The notes beneath the pieces were generated by a model that had not been told where the DNA came from, did no database searches, and saw nothing but the letters and a program-made list of their open reading frames with translations. Shown here one piece after another: positions 30,752 through 38,708 of a stretch of DNA of 64,000 nucleotides. This stretch comes from Rahnella woolbedingensis (GTDB lineage Bacteria > Pseudomonadota > Gammaproteobacteria > Enterobacterales > Enterobacteriaceae): contig NZ_RAHH01000011.1 in the NCBI RefSeq assembly GCF_003602095.1, forward strand, positions 124,001 to 188,000, written 5' to 3'. The position numbers and the translations under genes were made by a program. Within the stretch, counting starts at the first letter, position 1, and each line of letters begins with the position of its first letter.

Positions 30752-31245
30752 ACGGCGCGGATGCGGCCCATATGCAGCGTATCCACGAACTCACCGTCGC
30801 GTAACGCATAACATGGGCTGCGGCCTTCAATCGTAAAACCGAACTTTTTATACAGGCTGATAGCGGCTTCGTTATCGGCATACACCGTCAGTTCCACGCG
30901 TTTCACGTAAAGCCATTTATCACACAGCTCAAGTGCAGCGGCGATAAGCTTGCTGCCCACACCTCTGCGCTGAAATGCCGTATCTACGCCAATCCCGAAC
31001 GTTGCCACATGGCGGCGTCGCCAGGCCTGCTCAACCATCAGGGTGAGATTGCCCACCAGTTTGCCGTCGATGCACGCCACCAGCGCGAACCGGCCGGGCG
31101 CGGCGTTAGTAAGGCGGTCTTCCCATAGCGTGGCAGGCGGGTAAGGAAGTTGCAGGGTGTCGCTGTAAACAGGAACCTGAGCGTATAGGTGCTGAAGCGC
31201 CTCTGCATCTGCGGCTTCAGCGTGACGTATGACTATTTCGCTCAT
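30748..31245 (-). CDS. yhhY: GNAT N-acetyltransferase YhhY (AaaT)
   Basis: A 165-aa acetyl-CoA-dependent acetyltransferase. FQRRGVGSKLI near residue 95 is the acetyl-CoA pyrophosphate loop (motif A), and AISLYKKFGF is motif B. It starts MSEIVIRHAE, like E. coli YhhY, which acetylates some L-amino acids. The start is ATG 31245 with SD AGGAG; a longer open frame upstream runs across the ryhB region and is not coding. It is divergent from ryhB as in E. coli. Confidence 0.92.
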   Translation of the reverse strand: MSEIVIRHAEAADAEALQHLYAQVPVYSDTLQLPYPPATLWEDRLTNAAPGRFALVACIDGKLVGNLTLMVEQAWRRRHVATFGIGVDTAFQRRGVGSKLIAAALELCDKWLYVKRVELTVYADNEAAISLYKKFGFTIEGRSPCYALRDGEFVDTLHMGRIRAV

Positions 31246-31341
31246 GGTGACACTCCTCTTTTTGTGGTTACTGTTTGAATATCCTCTACATTTATCAGGA
31301 ATAGGAAAACTGTCAATCGAATGTTTGGTGAAAAATAATGC

Positions 31342-31375
31342 TTTACAAGTGCGAATGATAATGATTATTATTGCC
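31342..31375 (+). promoter_or_regulatory. ryhB promoter with Fur box
   Basis: TTTACA (31342-31347) and TATTAT (31366-31371) are spaced by 18 bases. GATAATGATTATTATTGCC (31357-31375) matches 15 of 19 positions of the Fur consensus and covers the -10. Fur-iron should block transcription. Confidence 0.85.
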
Positions 31376-31378
31376 ATG

Positions 31379-31488
31379 CGTTCCGGGGATGGCCTCACAC
31401 CAAGGTCAAACGGGTCCCCATGAATGCACGACATTGCTCACATTGCTTCCAGTATTATTTAGCCAGCCTTATGCGCTGGCTTTTTTTT
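31379..31488 (+). ncRNA. ryhB: Iron-stress small RNA RyhB
   Basis: RyhB is an Hfq-dependent sRNA made in iron starvation that silences mRNAs of iron-using proteins. The conserved core GCACGACATTGCTCACATTG begins at 31426 and continues CTTCCAGTATTA, near-identical to E. coli RyhB. It is followed by a GC-rich hairpin and T8 (31461-31488). A Fur box covers the promoter, and the position beside yhhY matches E. coli. The 5' part (about 31379-31425) is unlike E. coli and can fold into its own hairpin (GGGGAT with GTCCCC), giving an RNA of about 105-110 nt instead of 90. The 5' end is inferred from the promoter. Confidence 0.93.
31461..31488 (+). terminator. Rho-independent terminator of ryhB
   Basis: AGCCAGC (31461-31467) pairs with GCTGGCT (31475-31481), followed by eight T. 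The remaining 230 bp up to yhhW show no gene. Confidence 0.93.
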
Positions 31489-31724
31489 CTTCATATTTTG
31501 AGCGGCAGATGCGTTGGCTGCGTTCAAATCTGCTCCCGGAAGATTTGTCCCACAACTCAAACTATTTCGAAAAACTCCGTTCTAAATGCTCCCACTCTCC
31601 AGCAATTCCTTTGAATTTAGTCATCTGCATTTGTTCATATTTTTTGAACAGAGGGGTGAAGTTTTTGCGCTTTCTTATTCTCAGCCGTTGACTAGACTAG
31701 AGAAAACATTGAGGGGAGTTGAAC

Positions 31725-32420
31725 ATGATCTACTTACGCAAAGCACAAGAACGCGGTCACGCAAGTCACGGCTGGCTGGAAAGCTGGCATACCTTCTCAT
31801 TTGCCGATTATTACGATGCTAACTTTATGGGATTCTCCGCGCTGCGGGTGATCAACGAAGATTTCATCGATGCGGGTCAGGGTTTTGGTAAGCATCCGCA
31901 TAAAGACATGGAAATTCTGACCTACGTGCTGGAAGGCACCGTGGAACATCAGGACAGCATGGGCAACAAAGAGCAGATCCAGGCCGGTGAGTTCCAGATT
32001 ATGAGCGCCGGTACCGGTGTGACGCATTCCGAATACAACGGCAACAGCGACAGTAAACTGCATCTGTATCAGATCTGGATTATTCCAAATCAGAAAGGGC
32101 TGGAACCGCGTTATGAACAACGCATGTTCGATGCGCCGCAGGGCCGCCAGCTGGTGCTGTCTCCGGATGCCCGTGACGGTTCGCTGAAAGTGTTCCAGGA
32201 TATGGAATTGTCCCGCTGGGCGCTGAAAAAAGACGAGCAGTCTGTTTATCAGATTCAGGCCGAACGCCGCGTGTGGATCCAGGTGGTGAAAGGCACGGTT
32301 TCCATCAACGGTCAGAAAGCTGGACCCAGTGACGCGCTGGCTATCTGGGATGAAACGGCGCTGTCAGTTCATGCAGACGAAGACAGTGAAATTCTGCTGT
32401 TTGACTTGCCACCGGTCTGA
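31725..32420 (+). CDS. yhhW: Pirin-family quercetin dioxygenase YhhW
   Basis: A 231-aa bicupin of the pirin family; E. coli YhhW shows quercetin 2,3-dioxygenase activity. Metal ligands are expected in the first cupin: HPHKDMEILTYVLEG near residue 57 (two His) and the downstream HSEYN/E region near residue 101. The length and the start MIYLRKAQERGHASHGW equal E. coli. ATG 31725 follows SD GAGGGGAG; an upstream TTG at 31719 is not needed. It ends before a clear terminator. Confidence 0.95.
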   Translation: MIYLRKAQERGHASHGWLESWHTFSFADYYDANFMGFSALRVINEDFIDAGQGFGKHPHKDMEILTYVLEGTVEHQDSMGNKEQIQAGEFQIMSAGTGVTHSEYNGNSDSKLHLYQIWIIPNQKGLEPRYEQRMFDAPQGRQLVLSPDARDGSLKVFQDMELSRWALKKDEQSVYQIQAERRVWIQVVKGTVSINGQKAGPSDALAIWDETALSVHADEDSEILLFDLPPV

Positions 32421-32450
32421 CCATTCATATTGATTAAATTCACGTTTATT

Positions 32451-32474
32451 AAGGCGACTCCGGTCGCCTTTTTC
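32451..32474 (+). terminator. Terminator of yhhW
   Basis: AAGGCGAC (32451-32458) pairs with GTCGCCTT (32463-32470), followed by T's. Confidence 0.9.
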
Positions 32475-32597
32475 TTGGGTTTTAAAGCCACATCCCCTTA
32501 GTCCTTTTCCCCGCGTTTGCATTGTTTAATTTTTCCGCTTCGTGACGCCATTCACACCCGCAGCAAATCTAGCTCTAAAATTTTGAGCCCGTTCGCA

Positions 32598-32630
32598 CAT
32601 CACTGTCACAGTGATGGAAACCGGTTTCCA
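32598..32630. promoter_or_regulatory. Two palindromes upstream of the PTS operon, LacI-type operator
   Basis: TGGAAACCGGTTTCCA (32615-32630) is a perfect 16-bp palindrome with a central CG, typical of LacI/GalR operators. CATCACTG-TCA-CAGTGATG (32598-32616) lies directly before it. The LacI gene at the end of this operon is the likely binder. Confidence 0.7.
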
Positions 32631-32697
32631 AAGTGTCTCAAATACCCCCGACAGGAAGAAACGGGCAGAACATAAATCATCTGGGAGTAAAGCAAAA

Positions 32698-33021
32698 ATG
32701 AAAAGAATCATGCTTTGTTGTTCGGCGGGGATGTCGACCAGTTTGTTGGTGCGTAAAATGAAAGAAGTCGCGGCACAGCGCGGTGAAGAAGTGCAGATCG
32801 ATGCCTTCGGGGCCAGCGAGTTTGACGAGAAGTTCCGTGATTATCAGGTCGTGCTGCTCGGGCCGCAGGTTCGTTACATGCAGGCTGATCTCTCCAAACG
32901 AGCGGCAGAATTTAATATTCCGGTCGAAACCATCAACATGATGGATTATGGCATGCAGCGCGGCGACAACGTGCTGGACTTCGCCTATGGCCTGATCGCA
33001 CAGGAAGGAAGCCCCGTATGA
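32698..33021 (+). CDS. PTS lactose/cellobiose-family IIB component
   Basis: A 107-aa cytoplasmic phosphotransfer protein. MLCCSAGMSTSLLV near residue 5 holds the phospho-accepting cysteine and loop of the lactose/cellobiose IIB family. The start ATG 32698 has SD GGGAG; the open frame upstream runs through the operator and is not coding. It ends with an ATGA overlap to IIC, so the two are translationally coupled. It passes phosphate from IIA to the incoming beta-glucoside. No IIA gene is present in this operon. Confidence 0.9.
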   Translation: MKRIMLCCSAGMSTSLLVRKMKEVAAQRGEEVQIDAFGASEFDEKFRDYQVVLLGPQVRYMQADLSKRAAEFNIPVETINMMDYGMQRGDNVLDFAYGLIAQEGSPV

Positions 33022-34346
33022 GTGGCCTCTATCAGTCGATGGTTAACGTCATCGAAAAACACATCACACCCCTGGCGGGCAGCGTCGGCCAGCAGCGGCA
33101 TGTGATCGCCATTCGTGACGGGTTTATCGCGGCGCTGCCTTTTATGATCATCGGCTCGTTCATGCTGGTCTTCATTTTTCCACCCTTCTCGCCGGACACC
33201 ACCTGGGGGTTCGCGCGCGGCTGGCTGGATCTCTCGATGAAATATCGCGAACAACTGATGCTGCCGTGGTATCTGAGTATGGGCGTAATGACGTTCTTCA
33301 TTTCGGTAGGCATTGGCGCGAGTCTTGGTAAACATTACAAACTCGACCCGATCATGACCGGATTGCTGGCGTTTATGGCGTTCCTGCTGGTGGCGGCGCC
33401 GTATCATGACAAGCAAATCTCGACGCAATACTTTTCCGGCGAAGGTATTTTCACTGCCATCCTGACAGCGATTTATGCCGCCGAAGTGTATGCGTTGCTC
33501 AAACGCCGCAACATCACGATCCGCCTGCCGAAAGAAGTCCCCACCGGCGTGGCGCGTTCCTTTGAAATTCTGATCCCGGTGGTGGTGATTGTCGCGACGC
33601 TGCATCCGCTGAATCTGTTTATTCAGTCCACCACCGGCATGATCATTCCTGAAGCCATCATGCATCTGCTGGCGCCGCTGGTTTCGGCCTCAGATTCACT
33701 GCCTGCGATCCTGATTTCGGTGTTTATCTGCCAGGTGCTGTGGTTTGCGGGTATTCACGGTGCGCTGATCGTTACCGGCATCATGAACCCGTTCTGGATG
33801 ACCAATCTGGCGCTCAACCAGAGCGCATTACAGGCTGGCGAACCGCTGCCACATATCTATCTGCAAGGCTTCTGGGATCACTATCTGCTGATTGGTGGCG
33901 TTGGTTCGACGTTGCCGCTGGCGATTCTGCTGCTGTGCAGCAAGGCCGTGCATCTGCGGACGATCGGACGGATGGGCGTGGTGCCGAGCTTCTTTAACAT
34001 CAACGAACCGATCCTGTTCGGTACGCCGATTATCATGAATCCGGTGTTCTTCCTGCCGTTTATTCTCGTCCCTATGCTCAATGCCATTTTTGCTTACACG
34101 GCCACTAAACTTGGCTGGGTGGCACAAGTGGTGTCGCTCACCCCCTGGACAACGCCGGCGCCAATTGGTGCGTCATGGGCCGCAAACTGGGCGTTCAGTC
34201 CGGTAATTATGTGCCTGTTCTGTATGGTGTTATCAGCCGTAATGTACTATCCGTTCCTGAAAGCCTATGAACGTACGTTGCTGAAACAGGAAGCGGAAAA
34301 AGCCACGGCACAAACGGCGGGCAATGCCGTGCCGGCAAACAGTTGA
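33018..34346 (+). CDS. PTS lactose/cellobiose-family IIC permease
   Basis: A 442-aa inner-membrane sugar channel of the PTS. About ten membrane helices are visible. The family signatures are WFAGIHGALIVTG near residue 245 and FFNINEPILFGTP near 330, the latter forming the sugar-binding site. It overlaps the IIB stop by 4 bases. With the downstream GH1 enzyme, the imported sugar is most likely a beta-glucoside such as cellobiose, arbutin or salicin. Confidence 0.92.
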   Translation: MSGLYQSMVNVIEKHITPLAGSVGQQRHVIAIRDGFIAALPFMIIGSFMLVFIFPPFSPDTTWGFARGWLDLSMKYREQLMLPWYLSMGVMTFFISVGIGASLGKHYKLDPIMTGLLAFMAFLLVAAPYHDKQISTQYFSGEGIFTAILTAIYAAEVYALLKRRNITIRLPKEVPTGVARSFEILIPVVVIVATLHPLNLFIQSTTGMIIPEAIMHLLAPLVSASDSLPAILISVFICQVLWFAGIHGALIVTGIMNPFWMTNLALNQSALQAGEPLPHIYLQGFWDHYLLIGGVGSTLPLAILLLCSKAVHLRTIGRMGVVPSFFNINEPILFGTPIIMNPVFFLPFILVPMLNAIFAYTATKLGWVAQVVSLTPWTTPAPIGASWAANWAFSPVIMCLFCMVLSAVMYYPFLKAYERTLLKQEAEKATAQTAGNAVPANS

Positions 34347-34404
34347 ACATTCACTGAAAAAGTCACAGTTAAAAACGTAAAGCTAACGGACAGCGAGGAT
34401 GACA

Positions 34405-35787
34405 ATGAAATACGCATTTCCAAAAGAATTCTGGTGGGGCAGCGCCAGCTCTGCGCCGCAGACGGAAGGTGAAACCCTGAGCCACGGTAAAAGCGCGACG
34501 GTGTGGGATCACTGGTATTCACAGCAACCGACGCGTTTTCATAACGATGTCGGTCCGCAGGATACCTCGACGTTTTATAAAAACTGGCGCGAAGACATTG
34601 CGCTGCTCAAACAGCTGAACCACAACACCTTCCGTACCTCCATTTCTTGGGCGCGTCTGATCCCCAACGGACGCGGTGAAGTGAATCAGGAAGCGGTCGC
34701 CTTCTATAATCAGGTGATTGACGAAATGCTGGCGCAGGGCGTGCAGCCGTTTATTAATCTGTTCCATTTTGATATGCCGATGGCGATGCAGGAAATCGGC
34801 GGCTGGGAAAACCGCGAAGTGGTGCAGGCTTACGAAAAATATGCCGATACCTGTTTTGAATTGTTCGGTGACCGCGTGAAGCACTGGTTCACCTTTAACG
34901 AGCCGGTCGTGCCGGTCGAAGGCGGCTATCTGTATGACTTCCACTACCCGAATGTGGTGGATTTCAAACGTGCGGCAACCGTGGCATTTCACACCATGCT
35001 GGCGCATTCTCTGGCGGTAAAAGCCTACCGTGCGCGCAATCTCGGCGGCGAAATCGGCATTATCCTCAATCTGACGCCGTCTTATCCGCGCTCGCAGAAT
35101 CCGGCTGATCTGAAAGCGGCGAATATTGCTGATCTGATGTTTAACCGCAGTTTCCTGGACCCCGCCTTGCGCGGTGAATATCCGCAGGAACTGGTGGAAC
35201 TCCTTAAAAAACACGATCAGCTTCCGGCCTGTCAGCCGGGCGATAAAGAGCTCCTGCAACAGGGTGTGGTGGATTTACTCGGCATCAACTATTACCAGCC
35301 GCGCCGCATTCAGTGCCGCGACAGCATGGTCAATCCTGAAAGTCCGTTTATGCCGGAATGGTTCTTCGATAACTACGTCATGCCGGGGCGCAAAATGAAC
35401 CCGCACCGCGGCTGGGAAATCTACGAGCAGGGGATCTACGATATCCTGACTAATCTGCGTGAAAACTACGGCAATCCGCGCTGTTTCATTTCTGAAAACG
35501 GCATGGGCGTGGAGCATGAACTGCGCTTCGAAAAGGACGGACGGATTGATGATGATTACCGCATCGAGTTTGTCAGCGGGCATCTGAAATGGCTGCACCG
35601 TGCGTTGCAGGAAGGCAGCGGCTGTCTCGGCTACCATATGTGGACATTTATTGATTGCTGGTCATGGATGAATGCCTATAAAAACCGGTATGGTTTCATC
35701 CAGCTGGATCTGCAAACCCAGAAACGTACGGTGAAGAAAAGCGGCGAGTGGTTCGCGGCGGTTTCTAAAAATAACGGTTTCGATTAA
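34405..35787 (+). CDS. 6-phospho-beta-glucosidase, glycoside hydrolase family 1
   Basis: A 460-aa cytoplasmic GH1 enzyme that splits phosphorylated beta-glucosides delivered by the PTS. FPKEFWWGSASSAPQTEG is the GH1 N-terminal signature. TFNEPVV near residue 170 carries the acid/base glutamate, and ISENGMG near 370 carries the nucleophile. ATG 34405 is preferred because GAGG lies 6 bases before it; ATG 34399 is an alternative. It is the third gene of the PTS operon. Confidence 0.93.
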   Translation: MKYAFPKEFWWGSASSAPQTEGETLSHGKSATVWDHWYSQQPTRFHNDVGPQDTSTFYKNWREDIALLKQLNHNTFRTSISWARLIPNGRGEVNQEAVAFYNQVIDEMLAQGVQPFINLFHFDMPMAMQEIGGWENREVVQAYEKYADTCFELFGDRVKHWFTFNEPVVPVEGGYLYDFHYPNVVDFKRAATVAFHTMLAHSLAVKAYRARNLGGEIGIILNLTPSYPRSQNPADLKAANIADLMFNRSFLDPALRGEYPQELVELLKKHDQLPACQPGDKELLQQGVVDLLGINYYQPRRIQCRDSMVNPESPFMPEWFFDNYVMPGRKMNPHRGWEIYEQGIYDILTNLRENYGNPRCFISENGMGVEHELRFEKDGRIDDDYRIEFVSGHLKWLHRALQEGSGCLGYHMWTFIDCWSWMNAYKNRYGFIQLDLQTQKRTVKKSGEWFAAVSKNNGFD

Positions 35788-35800
35788 CACAAGGAAAGAC

Positions 35801-36718
35801 ATGGCCAACATTAACGACGTTTCGCGGCTGGCGAAGGTGTCGAAAGCGACAGTGTCCCGTGTCCTGAGTGGCAGCCGCGGAGTCAAAGAAGAGAGCCGTC
35901 TGGCCGTGATGCAGGCGGTGGAAACGCTGCAATACAAACCGAGCGTGATTGCGCAGTCGTTGTCCACGCAATCCACCGGGTGTATCGGCGTGATCTGTGC
36001 GGCGGAAAATATCAACCAGTCCACCGGTTATCTGCATGCGCTGGAAAAAGAACTGCGGCTGAACCAAAAGTATTTGCTGCTGCGGTTCGCGACAGATGCG
36101 GCGAGCCTCACGCATTCTGTGGCCGAAATTGGCCGTGGTCTGTGCGATGCGATGATTGTGATTGGTGCGCGTTTTCCATTGCCTGCTTTACCTGAAAACG
36201 TCATCACCATTGATTGTCTGGATGCGGATTCAGAACGCAGCATTCATTTTGACCGCAGTTTTGCTGCCGAAACTGCCTGTCGGTATGTGCTCAAGCAAGG
36301 ACGCAGACAGATTGCGCTAATTAACGCGGAAAACAGCGAAACGGCCGGGCAAATCCTGCAGGGCTATCATCTGGCGCTGGAGAAGTTTTTGCTGCCGTAT
36401 GACCGGCGTCTGGTGCACAGCGGCAGTCAGGCGCTGGCGCAGTTGCTGGAACAGAACGTGCCGTTTAATGCGCTGCTGGTGCCGGACGATGCCACCGCGC
36501 AGGACGCACTGCGTCAGCTCGCGCTGCACGGGCGTAGCGTGCCGGAAAGCGTGATGGTTTTCAGCCTCGACAGCACGCTGCCTCCGGGTGTTTCGGCGAT
36601 CCCGGCGATTGCCTATCCGCTGGAAACGCTGGCACAGCGCGCGATGGCGCTGCTGACCGGGCAGTTCTCAGCGAACATCAGCGCACCGGTTCGCGGTCAG
36701 CTCTCGTTACCTTCCTGA
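35801..36718 (+). CDS. LacI-family repressor of the beta-glucoside PTS operon
   Basis: A 305-aa LacI/GalR regulator. The helix-turn-helix and hinge occupy residues 2-55 (INDVSRLAKVSKATVSRVLSG), followed by a periplasmic-binding-protein-like sensor domain. It starts 13 bases after the GH1 gene, so it is probably the last gene of the same operon and controls it by binding the palindrome at 32615-32630. The inducer is presumably a phosphorylated or free beta-glucoside. Confidence 0.87.
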   Translation: MANINDVSRLAKVSKATVSRVLSGSRGVKEESRLAVMQAVETLQYKPSVIAQSLSTQSTGCIGVICAAENINQSTGYLHALEKELRLNQKYLLLRFATDAASLTHSVAEIGRGLCDAMIVIGARFPLPALPENVITIDCLDADSERSIHFDRSFAAETACRYVLKQGRRQIALINAENSETAGQILQGYHLALEKFLLPYDRRLVHSGSQALAQLLEQNVPFNALLVPDDATAQDALRQLALHGRSVPESVMVFSLDSTLPPGVSAIPAIAYPLETLAQRAMALLTGQFSANISAPVRGQLSLPS

Positions 36719-36731
36719 CAAACCTCTCATG

Positions 36732-36761
36732 TCGCGCAGCAACGGATATCCGCCTGCGCGA
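36732..36761 (+). terminator. Hairpin after the LacI gene, probable terminator
   Basis: TCGCGCAG (36732-36739) pairs with CTGCGCGA (36754-36761) around an inner CGGATATCCG palindrome. TTGTTTG follows. Confidence 0.55.
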
Positions 36762-36818
36762 TTGTTTGCTAACATCACTCTCTGATCCCTTAACCTTTTC
36801 AGCGGCACCATCTCATTG

Positions 36819-37820
36819 ATGAATATCAAGAAAAAAAGGCCCGTACTCCAGGATGTTGCCGACAAGGTGGGCGTCACCAAAATGACGGTCAGCCGCTATT
36901 TGCGCAATCCTGAACAGGTTTCCGGCGCGTTGCAGGAAAAGATCTCTGCGGCGCTCGATGAGCTGGGTTACATCCCCAACCGCGCACCGGATATTCTTTC
37001 CAATGCGAAAAGCCGCGCCATCGGCGTACTGCTGCCGTCGCTGACTAACCAGGTGTTCGCCGAAGTGCTGCGCGGCATCGAAAGCGTGACCGATATTCAC
37101 GGCTACCAGACCATGCTGGCTCATTACGGTTACAGCCAGGAGCGCGAAGAACAGCGTCTGACGTCGCTGCTTTCCTACAATATCGACGGGCTGATTTTGT
37201 CCGAACGCCATCACACGGCGCGTACGCTGAAAATGATTGAAGTGGCCGGTATTCCGGTAGTGGAAATGATGGACTGCGTGTCACCGTGCGTGGATCTGGC
37301 GGTCGGGTTCAACAATTTCGAAGCCGCACGACAAATGACCCAGCAAATTATTGCGCGCGGGCATCGCCATGTGGTGTATTTCGGCGCGCGTCAGGACGAA
37401 CGTACCCTCATCAAACAACAGGGTTACGAGCAGGCAATGCGCGAATCCGGGCTCGAACCTTACAGCGTGATGACCAGCCGGTCGTCGAGCTACAGCGCGG
37501 GCGCGGAACTGCTGCGTCAGGCGCAAAAAGACTGGCCGAAAATCGACAGCATCTTTTGCACCAACGATGACCTCGCGGCGGGCGCTTTCTTTGAGTGCCA
37601 GCGTCAGGGGCTGAAAATTCCGTCACAAATGGCGATTGCTGGTTTCCACGGTCACAACATGGGGCAGGCGATGGAACCCCCGCTCGCCAGTGTGCTCACA
37701 CCGCGCGAAAGAATGGGGCAGATTTCCGCCGAACGCCTGCTGGCGAGACTTCGTGGCGAAGAAGTGGTGCCGAGAATGGTCGATGTAGGGTTTACCATCT
37801 CGGCAGGCGGAAGCATCTGA
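36819..37820 (+). CDS. gntR: Gluconate utilisation repressor GntR (LacI family)
   Basis: A 333-aa LacI-family repressor, closely matching E. coli GntR through KKKRPVLQDVADKVGVTKMT and FHGHNMGQAMEPPLASVLTP. Residues 5-60 bind DNA; the rest senses gluconate. In E. coli it blocks gntT and gntKU. The start is ATG 36819 (a TTG lies directly before). Unlike E. coli, gntK is not downstream in the same operon but convergent on the other strand. Confidence 0.95.
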   Translation: MNIKKKRPVLQDVADKVGVTKMTVSRYLRNPEQVSGALQEKISAALDELGYIPNRAPDILSNAKSRAIGVLLPSLTNQVFAEVLRGIESVTDIHGYQTMLAHYGYSQEREEQRLTSLLSYNIDGLILSERHHTARTLKMIEVAGIPVVEMMDCVSPCVDLAVGFNNFEAARQMTQQIIARGHRHVVYFGARQDERTLIKQQGYEQAMRESGLEPYSVMTSRSSSYSAGAELLRQAQKDWPKIDSIFCTNDDLAAGAFFECQRQGLKIPSQMAIAGFHGHNMGQAMEPPLASVLTPRERMGQISAERLLARLRGEEVVPRMVDVGFTISAGGSI

Positions 37821-37845
37821 TCTTTTGTAATAAAATCGAAGAACC

Positions 37846-37946
37846 CAGTAATTGGAGTTGCGGCAAGGCAGCAAACGAGTGAATCCCGATGAGCTGACAT
37901 GAGTCAGTGATTCGGGTGAACGAGAGCCGCTAACGGCGCAGCAGCT
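37846..37946. repeat. Putative dispersed intergenic repeat element
   Basis: The gap between gntR and gntK holds a structured stretch with CTGAC-ATGA-GTCAG and the pieces GTGATTCGGGTGAACGAG and CAGCTTCAAGTACGAAGG. It resembles short repeats I recall from intergenic regions of Serratia and Yersinia. No second copy was seen in this window. Confidence 0.45.
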
Positions 37947-38462
37947 TCAAGTACGAAGGTTATTCAGTGCGGCAACGCAGCGATCAACCACACCTTCAAA
38001 CTTATGATCAATATTCACGCGCAACACATCCGGCTCATCTTCGCCCGGCTCTTCGAGTGCATCGAACTGGCTGCGCAGTAAATCGGTCGGCATAAAGTGT
38101 CCGGCGCGCGCTTTCAGACGGTCGGCAATCACATCAAAACTGCCTTTCATGTAGATGAAGACCATGCCTTCGTTGTCTTTACGCAGCGCATCGCGGTAAC
38201 GGCGCTTCAGCGCGGAACAGACAATAATACCGGTTTCATTTTTATGGCGCAGGCTGTAGGCCGCGTCGTTCAGACGCAATAACCAGGGCGCCCGATCGTC
38301 GTCGTTCAGTGGCGTGCCGCTGGCCATCTTTTGGATATTGGCGCGGGGATGAAGATCATCACCGTCGATGAATTTCGCGTTAAGTTCACGGGCCAGTGCC
38401 GCGCCGACGGTGGATTTACCGCTGCCTGACACGCCCATCAGAATGATGCTTTGTCCTGCCAT
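37947..38462 (-). CDS. gntK: Gluconokinase GntK
   Basis: A 171-aa cytoplasmic kinase that makes 6-phosphogluconate from gluconate and ATP, feeding the Entner-Doudoroff and pentose phosphate routes. GVSGSGKST near residue 10 is the P-loop, and FIDGDDLHP and SALKRRYRD are substrate-site blocks of the family. It is divergent from gntT across a shared control region with GntR and CRP sites, and convergent with gntR. Confidence 0.96.
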   Translation of the reverse strand: MAGQSIILMGVSGSGKSTVGAALARELNAKFIDGDDLHPRANIQKMASGTPLNDDDRAPWLLRLNDAAYSLRHKNETGIIVCSALKRRYRDALRKDNEGMVFIYMKGSFDVIADRLKARAGHFMPTDLLRSQFDALEEPGEDEPDVLRVNIDHKFEGVVDRCVAALNNLRT

Positions 38463-38521
38463 AAGTATGATCTCTATCCCAAAATGAACATTTTGACTGC
38501 GTAGTGAGTCCTAATATTAGC

Positions 38522-38550
38522 ATGTTACCGGTATCATGATACCGGTAACA
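38522..38550. promoter_or_regulatory. Double GntR operator (28-bp perfect palindrome)
   Basis: Two overlapping gnt boxes, ATGTTACCGGTATCAT (38522-38537) and ATGATACCGGTAACAA (38535-38550), together form a perfect palindrome over 38523-38550. It lies between divergent gntK and gntT and can repress both. Confidence 0.9.
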
Positions 38551-38558
38551 AATGGAGA

Positions 38559-38574
38559 TGTGACTAATATCACA
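38559..38574. promoter_or_regulatory. CRP site between gntK and gntT
   Basis: TGTGA-CTAATA-TCACA is a perfect match to the CRP core. It lies 8 bases past the GntR palindrome, indicating catabolite control. Confidence 0.85.
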
Positions 38575-38708
38575 AAGGAATGCACTGCTGTTTTAGCGGT
38601 CGCGGTCTGTACCCGTTGCACTGTTAATTCCTACAACATCATGAAAATTAAAAACAATGCGTCACCGGGTCGAACGCTAAACCACGGTGACCGCATGAGG
38701 GGAAGAAT

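Noticed and set aside
31371..31822. Several short open frames around ryhB
   Set aside because: The stretch is explained by the ryhB RNA, its terminator and the yhhW upstream region. The frames have no SD and no known match.
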